Made by a program: the position numbers and the translations under genes. Below are positions 34,833 to 43,643 of a stretch of DNA of 64,000 nucleotides, piece after piece. Source of the stretch: Myxococcales bacterium (GTDB taxonomy: Bacteria; Myxococcota_A; Polyangia; Fen-1088); the NCBI GenBank assembly GCA_003142855.1, contig PLNW01000083.1, forward strand, positions 1-64,000, given 5' to 3'. The notes beneath the pieces are model-generated. The model made no database searches and was not told the origin of the DNA. It saw only the letters and a program-made list of their open reading frames with translations. Each line of letters begins with the position of its first letter. Positions within the stretch are counted from its first letter, which is position 1.

Positions 34833-35978
34833 GTGAACGACGAAAGCAAACCCACCCCTCCTGCGGCCAATGCGCCGCTGCCCGACGGCGGCCTTGCTGT
34901 GCCCGCTGGCGAGGACGAGTTTGCCGGCATCCGATCTTCGTCCCGGCGTCATCCTGTGATCGCCTTGGCCACGGCGGCGCTGGCCTGCTTCTTGGTCTTC
35001 CAGATCAAGGGCGATGTGCGCTATGCCCTCTCGCCCAGCGTGGTGCAGGATCTGGGCGATGCGCGTGCGATCAGCGTGGCGAAGCTTGAGTCGCTGCCCA
35101 TCAATCGAACCGTGCGCCTGGCGGGCCACGCCGATCGTGAGAGCGCCGTGGTGCTTGACACGCAGGGGGCGTGGAATTTCATGCAGTTTTTTCGCCTGCT
35201 GGGCACCAACAACCGAATCTTCGTCAGGCGCGCCGCCGACCCTTTGCCGGCCGAGCTGGCTGCCCATGACGTGTTCGTGGGCCGGCTCATGCGTTTTTCC
35301 GACCTGTCGTATCAGGAGGCCATTCGCCGCTACTTCGCGGGTCACGTGAGTGCGACGCACTTGTTCGCGCCGGCGGAGGTGAGGAGCGCGTTGGCCGCGG
35401 CGTCGGGCGGCTCGCTGACGATCACCGACCTGCTCGGTGATCGCGTCACCCTTGCTGCCAACGATGAGCTGGTCATCGACGTGGACCGCCCCGGCCACAT
35501 CCGGGTTGCCTTTCCACGCGCGCGATTTGCCGACCAGGCCGCCGCTCGGGCTGCAGTGGAACAGCAAGGCGGGCAGGTGATCGAGGAGCCCAGCGACGCT
35601 CCCGATCCCAAGAGCTTCGAGTTGGTGGTGACATTTCCGCCCGAGTGGCGCGACCGGGCCTTGCAGGCCCTGGGTGAGATGGACCGCCGGCTGCACATCC
35701 GGCCCGCACACAGCACACACCAAGCCCGCGTCGCTGACCTGGCCGCGAGTGCCGACGCCATCGTGGCAAGGACCGCGGGCGCTGAGCGGCAGACTTTCCC
35801 GGTTGCCCAGATCCAAGGCATCGGCACCGTGGCTCCGGTGCAGATCCCCGACGACGCGCTCATCCTCTTCGAAGGGGAGCGGCCACGCGAGCATGTGAAG
35901 ACGCTCATCATCGCGGTTCTCCTGCTCGGCTTTGCCCTTGCCAATTTGTTGGCCTTGCGCCGCCGGGGTGGCTGGTAG
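34833..35978 (+). CDS. Conserved membrane protein with two TM helices, unknown function
   Basis: A 381-residue protein with an N-terminal cytoplasmic tail, a first helix near 43-59 (VIALATAALACFLVFQI), a long soluble middle and a last helix near 356-375 (LIIAVLLLGFALANLLAL). The soluble domain faces the periplasm by the positive-inside rule. It resembles the layout of E3-ligase-like or GIDE-type membrane proteins, but no RING or catalytic motif is seen. Translation appears to start at GTG 34833 without a clear ribosome site. cysS follows nine bases later, so the two may be co-transcribed. Confidence 0.65.
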   Translation: MNDESKPTPPAANAPLPDGGLAVPAGEDEFAGIRSSSRRHPVIALATAALACFLVFQIKGDVRYALSPSVVQDLGDARAISVAKLESLPINRTVRLAGHADRESAVVLDTQGAWNFMQFFRLLGTNNRIFVRRAADPLPAELAAHDVFVGRLMRFSDLSYQEAIRRYFAGHVSATHLFAPAEVRSALAAASGGSLTITDLLGDRVTLAANDELVIDVDRPGHIRVAFPRARFADQAAARAAVEQQGGQVIEEPSDAPDPKSFELVVTFPPEWRDRALQALGEMDRRLHIRPAHSTHQARVADLAASADAIVARTAGAERQTFPVAQIQGIGTVAPVQIPDDALILFEGERPREHVKTLIIAVLLLGFALANLLALRRRGGW

Positions 35979-35987
35979 AGTTTCATC

Positions 35988-37451
35988 ATGATTCGGCTGC
36001 ACGACACGCGGGCCAGGAAGAAGGTGGAACTCCAGCCGCGCGAACCAGGCAAGGTCTCCCTCTACGTATGCGGCGTGACCGTGTACGATCTGTGCCACGT
36101 GGGGCATGCGCGCACCGCCGTGGCGTTCGACGTGATTGTTCGCCACCTGCGCGCGCGCGGTTTCGACGTGCGCTTCGTGCGCAACATCACCGACGTCGAC
36201 GATAAGATCATTCGCAAAGGGTTGGCCGAAGGGCGGCCTGCCGCCGAGGTTGCGCGCTTTTACGCCGACGCGATGGCCGCCGACATGGAGGGTTTGGGTG
36301 TGGCGCCGGCCGACATCGAGCCCCGCGCCACCTTGCACATTCCCGACATGATCGACGTCATTCGCCGGCTGGAAGAACGCGGGTTGGCCTACGCTGCCGG
36401 CGGCGACGTTTACTATTCGGTGGCGGGATTTCCCAACTACGGCGGCCTTTCAGGGCAAAGCCCCGACGAATTGCAGGCCGGCGCACGCATCGAGGTGGGC
36501 GAGCACAAGAAGAGCCCACTGGATTTCGCGCTGTGGAAGGCAGCCAAGCCGGGCGAGCCCTCCTGGGAGAGCCCTTGGGGGCCGGGCCGGCCGGGCTGGC
36601 ACATCGAGTGCTCGGCCATGTCGCATCGCTATTTGGGCGATGCCTTCGACATCCACGGCGGCGGTTCGGATCTGATCTTTCCCCACCACGAAAACGAGAT
36701 CGCCCAGTCCGAAGGTGCGTTCGGCGCGTTTGCGCGCTACTGGATGCACTCGGGGATGCTCAACTTCGGCGGCGAGAAAATGTCCAAGTCGCTGGGCAAC
36801 GTGGTCACGATCCGCCGTGCCGCCGAGACGCACGACCTCGAGTCGTTGCGCCTCCTGCTCATCAGCGTGCACTATCGCAGCCCGGCCGCCTTCAGCATCG
36901 CGCGCGACGACGCGGGCCAGCCGGTGTACCCCGATCTCGACGAGGCCGAGGAGCGGCTCGACTACTTCTATCGCACGCTGGAACGGCTGGATGCATTCGT
37001 CGGCACCTTGGCGAGCCCTCCCACGCCGCCCCCGTCGGATCTGGCCACGCGTTTTGTCGAAGCCATGGACGATGATTTCAACACCGCAGCCGGCATCGGG
37101 CACCTGTACGATGCCTTCGTGCTGGCCAACAAGCTGCTCGACGATGCCAAGGCGGCGCCCAAGGCGGAGCGACAGTCGACGCTGACGGCGCTGGCGCGCG
37201 ACGCGCGTATGGTGGGCGCGACGCTCGGGATCATGCGGCGGCCGCCGGCTGAATTTCTAAACAGCCGGCGCGCGCGTTTGTGCGTGCGACGCAAGATCGA
37301 TCCCCAGTCCGTCGAGTCCAGTATCGCCGAACGCGCTGCGGCCCGTGCGGCCAAGCAGTTCCAGCGCGCCGACGATATCCGTGCCGGCCTGAAAGCGCGC
37401 GGTGTGGAACTGATGGATGGCCCGAAGGGCACCACCTGGCGGGTGGTGTAG
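35988..37451 (+). CDS. cysS: Cysteinyl-tRNA synthetase
   Basis: A 487-residue class I aminoacyl-tRNA synthetase that charges tRNA-Cys. Zinc ligands are visible as Cys28 in YVCGVTVYD, the Cys in WHIECSAM, and His-Glu in HHENE. The ATP-binding HVGH is at 37-40 and KMSKS at 264-268. The C-terminal helical domain and anticodon-binding part are complete. The length is family-normal. The ATG at 35988 begins the conserved domain. A stem-loop about 60 bases past the stop may end transcription. Confidence 0.97.
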   Translation: MIRLHDTRARKKVELQPREPGKVSLYVCGVTVYDLCHVGHARTAVAFDVIVRHLRARGFDVRFVRNITDVDDKIIRKGLAEGRPAAEVARFYADAMAADMEGLGVAPADIEPRATLHIPDMIDVIRRLEERGLAYAAGGDVYYSVAGFPNYGGLSGQSPDELQAGARIEVGEHKKSPLDFALWKAAKPGEPSWESPWGPGRPGWHIECSAMSHRYLGDAFDIHGGGSDLIFPHHENEIAQSEGAFGAFARYWMHSGMLNFGGEKMSKSLGNVVTIRRAAETHDLESLRLLLISVHYRSPAAFSIARDDAGQPVYPDLDEAEERLDYFYRTLERLDAFVGTLASPPTPPPSDLATRFVEAMDDDFNTAAGIGHLYDAFVLANKLLDDAKAAPKAERQSTLTALARDARMVGATLGIMRRPPAEFLNSRRARLCVRRKIDPQSVESSIAERAAARAAKQFQRADDIRAGLKARGVELMDGPKGTTWRVV

Positions 37452-37512
37452 CCGCAAACAAGGCTGCCGGCTCTGTGGCCTCCCATCCCCTCTGTACTAC
37501 TAACGTCGCGTT

Positions 37513-37531
37513 TCTTCGCAAGCCGCGAAGA
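37513..37531 (+). terminator. Stem-loop downstream of cysS
   Basis: TCTTCGC and GCGAAGA form a perfect 7-bp stem with loop AAGCC, 62 bases after the cysS stop. Only a short TT follows, so it would be a weak intrinsic terminator. The rest of the 283-base gap (37452-37734) between converging genes shows no gene. Confidence 0.4.
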
Positions 37532-37734
37532 TTCCTCGGGAACACCCCAACATCATTCCGTTTTCTCCGACTCTGCGGCCTCTCCTCTCACCTTTGCGTT
37601 CTCAGCGGCCGGTGGCCGTCCAGGTGAATCACCTCACGCCCTTTGGTGGCGGCCGTGAGGCTGCTCTGTGTTCTCGGCCGCGGGTGGCTGACGAGATGAA
37701 TGAACTTGCCCCCGCCGGTCGTGGCCCCAGCTCG

Positions 37735-38721
37735 TTACCGCTTCTGATCGCTCTTCGAGAGGTACGCGAGAATCACGTCATCCAGGCTGCGCGTGCTCAC
37801 CAGGCTCTCCGGCGGTGACTCTTGCGGAATAGGAGGGGGGGCGGCGGTGCGAGGCGCGGCGGCAGCGTCGGCCCTCTCGTCCATGGGCGTGGCTGGTGGC
37901 ACGCCTGGCTGGGACGGACGGCGCGCGATGAGGTTGGGGTGGCTGCCTTCCTGGACGACATAGGGAACCCCGCCTCCAGGTCGTCGCGGGCGCGGCGCCA
38001 CCGGGCGGGCCGCGCTTGGTTTCTTGGCGCCGGCACCCACAACGATCCGGCGCTGGACCACGACAGGCGACGCGGGGCTGCTGGGGGCCTGGGTCTTGGG
38101 GGACCGCCCGCCGTCGGGCGGCGTACCGGTCTCGTTGGGATCAGGCACCGCGATGTCGCGCGTGGGTCGCTTGAAGGTGTAGGTCCCGCGCCCCGGGAGG
38201 GTGGGCCGGATGCCGTGCACGGGCAGCGGTTCGGGCGTCCGCATCCTCTGCGGAGGCGGGGTGGGAATGGAATCCAGATCGAGGATTTCCGGGCCTGGGC
38301 TCGGGGTCGCCTCGGACCGTGCCGCGCGCGCCTGGGGCGGCTTGGGATGCGCTAACGGTGCTTCCGTATCGCTTGCGAAGAGCACCGGCGGTGACGCCTC
38401 GGCGACAGCTTGGCGAGGAGAGGTGAAGATCTCGCCCCTGCCCGCAAAGAAATCTTCCAGGCGGTCATCATACAGACCCTGCTTCAGCTCTTTGAGGATC
38501 TCTTTATGCTGCCCCTGCATCATCCCGCGCACGCCGTCCTCGGTGGACGCGGCGTCGTACTGGAACCGCTTGGTTGCCAGAATGCTACCCTCGAAGAACA
38601 GATGCGTGAACAGGTGGGGATTGGCCGGCCCTGAATCCTCAGTCTGCACGTGCAGGATGCGTCCTCCGTAGCGGACGTTGTGGTTGTACCCGAGCAGCGG
38701 GCTGCGATTCAGCTTGCCCAT
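37735..38721 (-). CDS. Conserved protein with N-terminal globular domain and Pro-rich tail, unknown function
   Basis: A 328-residue cytoplasmic protein. The ATG at 38721 is chosen because the conserved part begins there (MGKLNRSPLLGYNHNVRYG), and upstream codons run through the promoter. The first about 100 residues look globular (GYNHNVRYGGRILHVQTEDSG, THLFFEGSILATKRFQYD), and a helix follows (HKEILKELKQGLYDDRL). The rest to about 300 is disordered Pro/Arg/Ala linker, with a final short helix (TRSLDDVILAYLSK). This layout fits a regulatory or scaffold protein with a terminal peptide that docks to a partner. No function is known to me. Confidence 0.7.
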   Translation of the reverse strand: MGKLNRSPLLGYNHNVRYGGRILHVQTEDSGPANPHLFTHLFFEGSILATKRFQYDAASTEDGVRGMMQGQHKEILKELKQGLYDDRLEDFFAGRGEIFTSPRQAVAEASPPVLFASDTEAPLAHPKPPQARAARSEATPSPGPEILDLDSIPTPPPQRMRTPEPLPVHGIRPTLPGRGTYTFKRPTRDIAVPDPNETGTPPDGGRSPKTQAPSSPASPVVVQRRIVVGAGAKKPSAARPVAPRPRRPGGGVPYVVQEGSHPNLIARRPSQPGVPPATPMDERADAAAAPRTAAPPPIPQESPPESLVSTRSLDDVILAYLSKSDQKR

Positions 38722-38782
38722 CAAAAAGCTAAGTATAGCGCCTGCGCCGATTGTGCTAAAATTGCTTTGTAGCAGGTTCCCG
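38722..38782. promoter_or_regulatory. Divergent promoter region of the two small conserved genes
   Basis: Sixty-one A+T-rich bases separate divergent starts. On the minus strand a -10-like TATACT lies at 38732-38737. On the plus strand TAAAAT lies at 38757-38762, about 20 bases before the ATG. The -35 elements are not clear. Confidence 0.5.
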
Positions 38783-39073
38783 ATGGTGAACGTCACCGCC
38801 ACCAAGATCCGCGACAATACCCGACCGGCATCCTCTGGCGTGGGCCGCCCCTACAGCGGCTATCTCATCAGCTTTCCCACCGTCGGTCGGGGCATGGTCA
38901 TCTTTCGCGATCCCAGCGGCCACCGCATGGTGACCACTCCTGTGCGGCGGGTGCTGAGCGAGTTCGGGGCAGTGGACATCTACGTCGAGACGGAAAACTC
39001 AGTGTATCGTCTGCGGTTCCGTTCCGCCCCGTCGGTTGAGGCTGCGGCCAGCTCGACGGTGAAATCGGGTTAG
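38783..39073 (+). CDS. Small conserved protein of unknown function
   Basis: A 96-residue protein with a strand-rich core (GRPYSGYLISFPTVGRGMV, IFRDPSGHRMVTTPVRRVL, DIYVETENSVYRLRF) that resembles small beta-barrel or SH3-like folds. The pattern of a ligand-binding strand followed by TTPVRRVL is also seen in small deltaproteobacterial proteins, but I cannot name a family. The start is ATG 38783 (GTG 38786 is also possible). It is divergent from the Pro-rich protein gene and shares its promoter region, so the two may be co-regulated. Confidence 0.6.
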   Translation: MVNVTATKIRDNTRPASSGVGRPYSGYLISFPTVGRGMVIFRDPSGHRMVTTPVRRVLSEFGAVDIYVETENSVYRLRFRSAPSVEAAASSTVKSG

Positions 39074-39248
39074 TTTTCGACGCCAGCCTGGCGGTGAAAT
39101 TTCGACAGCGTTGGGGGCGGGCCGGCCCGCAAACGGGCTTGAGCCTTGATTTCTCGGCGGCAAGCCGGCCGTCGCTATGGTGGAACGGCGGTTGCAAGAG
39201 GCGGCATCCATGACCAGCATCTCGTGCTACGCTATCCGCCATACCAGC

Positions 39249-41222
39249 ATGGTTCGTCACGCCCTGATTCTTGCGGCGGGACGCGGCCGCCCGGTCGCTG
39301 ACCCGGAGACGCCCAACTGCCTCTGTGCGGTGGCAGGAGTTCCCCTGATCGTGCGCACGCTGCGTGGGCTGGCCAGCGCGGGTGTCCGGCGCGTGGGCAT
39401 CGTGGTGGGTTGGAAAGGCGATGAGCTGCGCCGGCGCATCGAAGCCTTGTGCGCGTCGGAGCGGGGCCTTTCGACGGAGATTCTCTTCATCGACAATCCG
39501 GCTTGGGAAAAGCCCAACGGATTGTCGGTCCTGGCCGCGCGTTCCTTCGTGACCGAGCGGACCCTATTGGTGATGGCCGACCAAGTCGCGGCGCCGCACT
39601 TGGTGGGCGACATGGCCAAGCTGCCCGCGACCGGCGCGGCCACCGTGTTGGCGGTCGATCGCGATCTGTCGCGCGTGTTCGATTTCGATGACGCCACCAA
39701 GGTGCGCCTGGCCGCGGCCCAAGGCAGCGAGACCCTGTGCCACGTGACCTCCATCGGCAAAGACCTGGCGGTCCACAATGCCGTCAGCGCTGGTCTCTTC
39801 GTCATGTCGCCCTCGCTCGTCGCTTGTCTCGATACCTTGGCGGCGTCCGGCGCCCCCTCGCTGACCGAGGGTGTGGCCGAGGCCGCGCGGCGCGGGCTGG
39901 TCGAGGCGTACGACGTGGCCGGCGCGGTATGGCAGGACGTGGATTCGGCGGATATGCGCCAGCACGCCGAATGGCTGCTGCGGGTTTACGGCGATGGCCT
40001 GCGCCACCCGGATGTGCGCGGCACCGCGCGATCCACGGGCACCGACACCCTGGCCCTCATCGAACGCCTGCTGGCCGAGAAGGACGCTCCCCGCTACACG
40101 CTTTTCAATCCGGGGCCCGTGATGACCTCGGCGCGGGTCAAGGCGGCCTTGGTCCACCACGATGTCTGCCATCGGGACGAGGACTACTCGGGCGTGGTGC
40201 GCCGGCTGCAGCAGAAGCTGCGTCCTGTGTTCGGAGCGTCGCCCGAGCATGAAATGCTGCTGGTGACCGGCTCGGGCACGGCCGCCATGGAAATGGCGAT
40301 CTCGTCGGTGGTGCCGCCCGGCAAGAAGATCCTGATCGTCGAGAACGGCGCCTTCGGCGAGCGCTTGGCCGAGATCGCGCAGCTTCATCACCTGGCGTCG
40401 GTGCGGCTCGCCTGCCCTTGGGGCAGCCTGCCTGACCCTGCTGCGCTCGAGTCGGCGCTGGCGAACGACCCCGACATTGCTGTGGTGGCCATGATCCACC
40501 ACGAAACCTCAGTCGGCGTGGTGAATCCGGTGGGAGCCATCGGGCGCGCGTGCCGTCAGCGCGGCGTGATCCTGGTGGTGGACGCAGTCTCTTCACTGGG
40601 CGTCGAGGATCTGGACGTCGTCCGTGACAGCGTGGACATCTGCTACTCCTCGGCCAACAAGTGCCTGCACTCGTGCTCGGGCGTGTCGTTCCTGTGTGTG
40701 GCGCCCACGGTGTGGCCGCGCATCGAGTCCATCCCGCCGCGCGTGTACTACTTGGATCTGCGACGCTATCGCCGCTACCTGACCGAGCTTGCGCAAACGC
40801 CGTTCACCCCGGCGGTATCGTCTTTCTTCGCACTCGAGACCGCGCTCGACGAATTGTTCGAGCAGGGTGGGGTGGCGGCCCGCCGCGAGACCTACCGCCG
40901 GCGCAACCTGCTCATCAGGCGCGTGCTGACCGACCTGGGTTTCCAGTCCCTGACCAACACCGGCCGCGAGTCGCACACCATCTCGACCATGCGTGTGCCT
41001 GCGGTGATTGCCGTCGACGAGCTGTACACCCGCCTCAAGGAACACGGCTTCATTATCTATCGCTGCAAGGGCGAGCTGGGCGCGCACTACGTCCAGATTT
41101 CGAACATGGGCGAGCTGCCCGACGCCACCATCGATGCCTTCCTGGGCGCGGTGGCCGACGTGGTGGGCGCGGCACGCGAGGCCGCGCGAGCCAAAGATCG
41201 CGGGCGCCTGCGATCAGTGTAG
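39249..41222 (+). CDS. Bifunctional nucleotidyltransferase-aminotransferase, probably phosphonate cytidylyltransferase fused to 2-aminoethylphosphonate transaminase
   Basis: A 657-residue fusion. The N-terminal about 240 residues are a sugar-nucleotidyltransferase-like domain (LILAAGRGRP, then VADPETPNCLCAVAGVPLI and MADQVAAP). The C-terminal about 370 residues are a class V, PLP-dependent aminotransferase of the AEP-pyruvate type (FNPGPVMTSARVKAAL, TGSGTAAMEMAIS, VVDAVSSLG, PLP Lys in SSANKCLHS). Fusions of this design (PntC with AEP transaminase) make CMP-AEP for phosphonolipids or glycans. The start is uncertain: 39249 begins the domain, but an ATG at 39210 has a better ribosome site. PEP mutase and decarboxylase genes are not in the window. 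Confidence 0.8.
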   Translation: MVRHALILAAGRGRPVADPETPNCLCAVAGVPLIVRTLRGLASAGVRRVGIVVGWKGDELRRRIEALCASERGLSTEILFIDNPAWEKPNGLSVLAARSFVTERTLLVMADQVAAPHLVGDMAKLPATGAATVLAVDRDLSRVFDFDDATKVRLAAAQGSETLCHVTSIGKDLAVHNAVSAGLFVMSPSLVACLDTLAASGAPSLTEGVAEAARRGLVEAYDVAGAVWQDVDSADMRQHAEWLLRVYGDGLRHPDVRGTARSTGTDTLALIERLLAEKDAPRYTLFNPGPVMTSARVKAALVHHDVCHRDEDYSGVVRRLQQKLRPVFGASPEHEMLLVTGSGTAAMEMAISSVVPPGKKILIVENGAFGERLAEIAQLHHLASVRLACPWGSLPDPAALESALANDPDIAVVAMIHHETSVGVVNPVGAIGRACRQRGVILVVDAVSSLGVEDLDVVRDSVDICYSSANKCLHSCSGVSFLCVAPTVWPRIESIPPRVYYLDLRRYRRYLTELAQTPFTPAVSSFFALETALDELFEQGGVAARRETYRRRNLLIRRVLTDLGFQSLTNTGRESHTISTMRVPAVIAVDELYTRLKEHGFIIYRCKGELGAHYVQISNMGELPDATIDAFLGAVADVVGAAREAARAKDRGRLRSV

Positions 41223-41438
41223 CTCATTCTCCGTCGATGCGGTCGAGTTTATTGCGCGCGTCCGTACGTTGACCCACAATGCGGCCAAGTCACAGCAAGG
41301 CGTTTGGAGAACGCGCCTAGCGCGGAATCCAGCGTTGCATGCGTCAGCCGATCGATCACGGTTTCCGACGGAGTCAAGCCCGTGTGCACGATCGCTGGGG
41401 TCACAACCTCCACAGGCCGTTGATGTCGCCCTTCCGAC

Positions 41439-41458
41439 AGTGTAAGCAAACTTACACT
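41439..41458. promoter_or_regulatory. Palindrome upstream of the chaperone-usher operon
   Basis: Perfect 8-bp arms AGTGTAAG and CTTACACT flank CAAA. It lies about 210 bases upstream of the likely promoter, so it may be an activator site or a terminator-like element rather than a classic operator. Confidence 0.4.
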
Positions 41459-41665
41459 TACCTTGGTGTGAAAGTGTGCGATTATCGGAGTCGCGAACTC
41501 CGGGAAGGTCGATTTGCACGATCTTTTCTTTGGGGCAGAACTGGCCATGTTCACATACGGCAACGTAGTAATTGCAACATGTTGAGCGCTATTCTTGGCG
41601 CACATGTAATGACCTGTGCTCACATCTAACCACCACGAGTTAGTCATAGTGATCACAAAAAGTGC

Positions 41666-41693
41666 ATGACAAAACAGTTCCCTTGTTTATCAT
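41666..41693 (+). promoter_or_regulatory. Candidate sigma-70 promoter of the chaperone-usher operon
   Basis: ATGACA (five of six to the consensus) and TATCAT (five of six) are 16 bases apart, about 70 bases before the first gene. The GTGATCAC palindrome lies just upstream, where an activator could bind. Confidence 0.5.
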
Positions 41694-41765
41694 GGCGGTA
41701 TCGTCGGTTTTCCCACGCAGGCACTGCTTCACGAAACAGCGACCAGGAAAGGAAGACAGGAAGAC

Positions 41766-42278
41766 ATGAGAATCAGCAAGCTGCTTTCGGTTCTGACGAC
41801 CATCGGTGCTCTGGTGGTGGGCATTCACGGAACGGTGTCTGCGGCGTCCGCGCAAGCGAACCTTCCCATATCCGTCACCGTCGCCAACAACTGCACCATC
41901 ACCGCGCTCGCTGTCGGCTTTCCGAACTACGACCCGATTGTTACGCACGCGACGACTCCGGACAACAGCACCTCGGGCTCGGTGACCATCACTTGCACCA
42001 AGGGCTCTACGACCACTATCGGACTGAGCCTCGGCGCGAATTTCACCGGAACCCAGGCTCGGATGCTGAACGGGACTGCGAACTACCTGAACTACGGGCT
42101 CTACCAGGATGCCGCCCACACGATCGTCTGGGGCAACGCCGCGCCTAATCTCTACACGCCACCCGCCGCCCCAAGCAAGGCCGCGCGCACCTATACCGTC
42201 AACGCACAGATTCCCGCCGCGCAGGACGTCCCGGCCGGCGTGTACTCCGACACAGTCGTCGCCACCGTCAACTTTTGA
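41766..42278 (+). CDS. Spore coat U domain fimbrial subunit 1
   Basis: A 170-residue secreted protein. A signal peptide (LLSVLTTIGALVVGIHGTVSA) precedes the spore coat U (SCPU) beta-sandwich: ISVTVANNCTITALAVGF, GSVTITCTKGSTTTIGL, NYLNYGLYQDAAHTIVWG, ending in YSDTVVATVNF. Two Cys near the strands form the family disulfide. SCPU proteins are pilin-like subunits joined by donor-strand exchange in archaic chaperone-usher fimbriae. It is the first gene of the operon, with AAGGAAGAC as ribosome site, and the chaperone and usher genes follow. Confidence 0.88.
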   Translation: MRISKLLSVLTTIGALVVGIHGTVSAASAQANLPISVTVANNCTITALAVGFPNYDPIVTHATTPDNSTSGSVTITCTKGSTTTIGLSLGANFTGTQARMLNGTANYLNYGLYQDAAHTIVWGNAAPNLYTPPAAPSKAARTYTVNAQIPAAQDVPAGVYSDTVVATVNF

Positions 42279-42319
42279 TTTCGACCGAGAAACCCCCACC
42301 CAAAGAAGGAGAACGCCCC

Positions 42320-42823
42320 ATGATGAACAGGACCGCGAAGCTCGTACTCACCTCATCCGCATTGTTCCTCGCATTCTTTGTCGGCAGGCCCGACACGGCC
42401 CAGGCAGCACTGCCAACGAGCACCGTCACCGTCACAGCAACTGTTGCCAAGGCTTGCACGATAAGTAATGCCACCCTCGGATTCGGCGAGTACAATCCCA
42501 CCAACACCACGGACACTACGGTGACCGTCCCCCTCAATTTCCAGTGCAGCGCTGGCACGCCTATCACGATCGATTTGAACAATGGTGGACATCCAGTCGC
42601 CGTGATGCGAGGGATGGCGAATGGCACAAACATCCTCCAGTACCAGATTTACTCCAATCCTGGACTCACGACTGTGTGGGGGACGGGCTCTGGGTCGAAC
42701 AATGGCATGACCGCGTCGGGCGGAAGTGACCACCTCGATATGTCCGGCAAGATTCCGGCGCTGCAGACAGGGGTCATCGTTGGCACTTACCAGGACACCG
42801 TCACAGCCACCCTGAACTTCTAG
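42320..42823 (+). CDS. Spore coat U domain fimbrial subunit 2
   Basis: A 167-residue subunit. ATG 42320 (or 42323) has AAGGAG upstream. The signal peptide is TSSALFLAFFVGRPDTAQA, followed by the SCPU domain (VTATVAKACTISNATLGFGE, VPLNFQCSAGTPITIDLNNG, ending in YQDTVTATLNF). It is clearly related to the first subunit but diverged, so each may have its own place in the fibre. It lies between the first subunit and the periplasmic chaperone. Confidence 0.87.
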   Translation: MMNRTAKLVLTSSALFLAFFVGRPDTAQAALPTSTVTVTATVAKACTISNATLGFGEYNPTNTTDTTVTVPLNFQCSAGTPITIDLNNGGHPVAVMRGMANGTNILQYQIYSNPGLTTVWGTGSGSNNGMTASGGSDHLDMSGKIPALQTGVIVGTYQDTVTATLNF

Positions 42824-42873
42824 AGAATCAGCGAAACTTTCGCATTCATCGAACGGGCGTATCCTGACTGGCC

Positions 42874-43629
42874 ATGGGGAAGTCTAGGCTCCTGTTGGCT
42901 CTGCTGCTCGGCGCATCCTTGGGCCTGAGTAGCAGGGCCGATGCCAGTTCTTTCAACGTCAACCCAGTCACGATCTCCTTGTCTGGCAGGGGGCAGAGTG
43001 CGCTGCTCAGCCTGCAGAACCAGAGCGACGAGGAGATAAGGTTCAAGATCACGGCGAAAGAGTGGAAGCAGAGCCCCAAGGGCGAGATTCAGCTTCAGGA
43101 CACCAAGGACATCGTGGTCTATCCAGCTATGCTGACTCTGGCGCCCAAGCAGGAACGCAAGCTGCGCGTGGGAACCACAGTCCTGCCGGGCGCTAGCGAG
43201 AAAAGCTACCGCATCTTTGTCGAGGAGATGCCGCCACTCAAGTCGCCCAAGCTCGAGAAGTCCGAGGTGCGGGTACTCACCAAGATGGGCATTCCGGTCT
43301 TTCTTGAACCGGCAAAGCCTGCGGTGGCCGGTGCTGTCGAGGGCATGGCCGTGGCCAAGGGCGTGCTCGGCTTCACCGTCAAGAACACCGGCAACGTTCA
43401 CTTCCTGGTGCAGACGGTTCAAGCCAGGGCCCTGGATGCGGCTGGCGCCACCCTGTTCGAGAAGAAGCTCGACGGCTGGTATGTGCTGGCCGGGGGAACC
43501 CGGGTGTGGGAGGTCGAGATCCCGAAAGACGCCTGTGCCAAGACCAAGTCCTTGTCGATTGAAGTGCAGGCAGCGGAGACCAAGTTCAACGGCCGTCTGG
43601 ACAAGCCCGTGGCGGGCTGTGGCCCCTGA
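42874..43629 (+). CDS. Periplasmic fimbrial chaperone (PapD-like)
   Basis: A 251-residue protein with a signal peptide (LLLALLLGASLGLSSRADA) and two immunoglobulin-like domains. Typical features are SFNVNPVTISLSGRGQSALL, the central donor-strand region YPAMLTLAPKQERKLRVG, and RIFVEEMPPLKS with the Arg that anchors subunit C-termini in the family. It delivers subunits to the usher. The C-terminal domain (FTVKNTGNVHFLVQTV) is complete. The length is normal for archaic-type chaperones. Confidence 0.88.
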   Translation: MGKSRLLLALLLGASLGLSSRADASSFNVNPVTISLSGRGQSALLSLQNQSDEEIRFKITAKEWKQSPKGEIQLQDTKDIVVYPAMLTLAPKQERKLRVGTTVLPGASEKSYRIFVEEMPPLKSPKLEKSEVRVLTKMGIPVFLEPAKPAVAGAVEGMAVAKGVLGFTVKNTGNVHFLVQTVQARALDAAGATLFEKKLDGWYVLAGGTRVWEVEIPKDACAKTKSLSIEVQAAETKFNGRLDKPVAGCGP

Positions 43630-43643
43630 GCGACCAGGGCGCG

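Larger units (their letters stand above)
41223..41765. other. Regulatory intergenic region before the chaperone-usher operon
   Basis: These 543 bases are A+T-richer than their surroundings and show no gene. They contain an inverted repeat, AGTGTAAG-CAAA-CTTACACT, at 41439-41458; a GTGATCAC palindrome at 41649-41656; and a promoter-like ATGACA-N16-TATCAT at 41666-41693. AAGGAAGAC shortly before the ATG at 41766 is the ribosome site. Confidence 0.55.

Noticed and set aside
34137-36338. Minus-strand open frame of more than 700 codons across the membrane-protein gene and the 5' end of cysS
   Set aside because: It is antisense to clearly conserved protein (cysS and the two-TM gene) and has the composition of a high-G+C shadow frame, rich in Arg, Gly and His without domain features.
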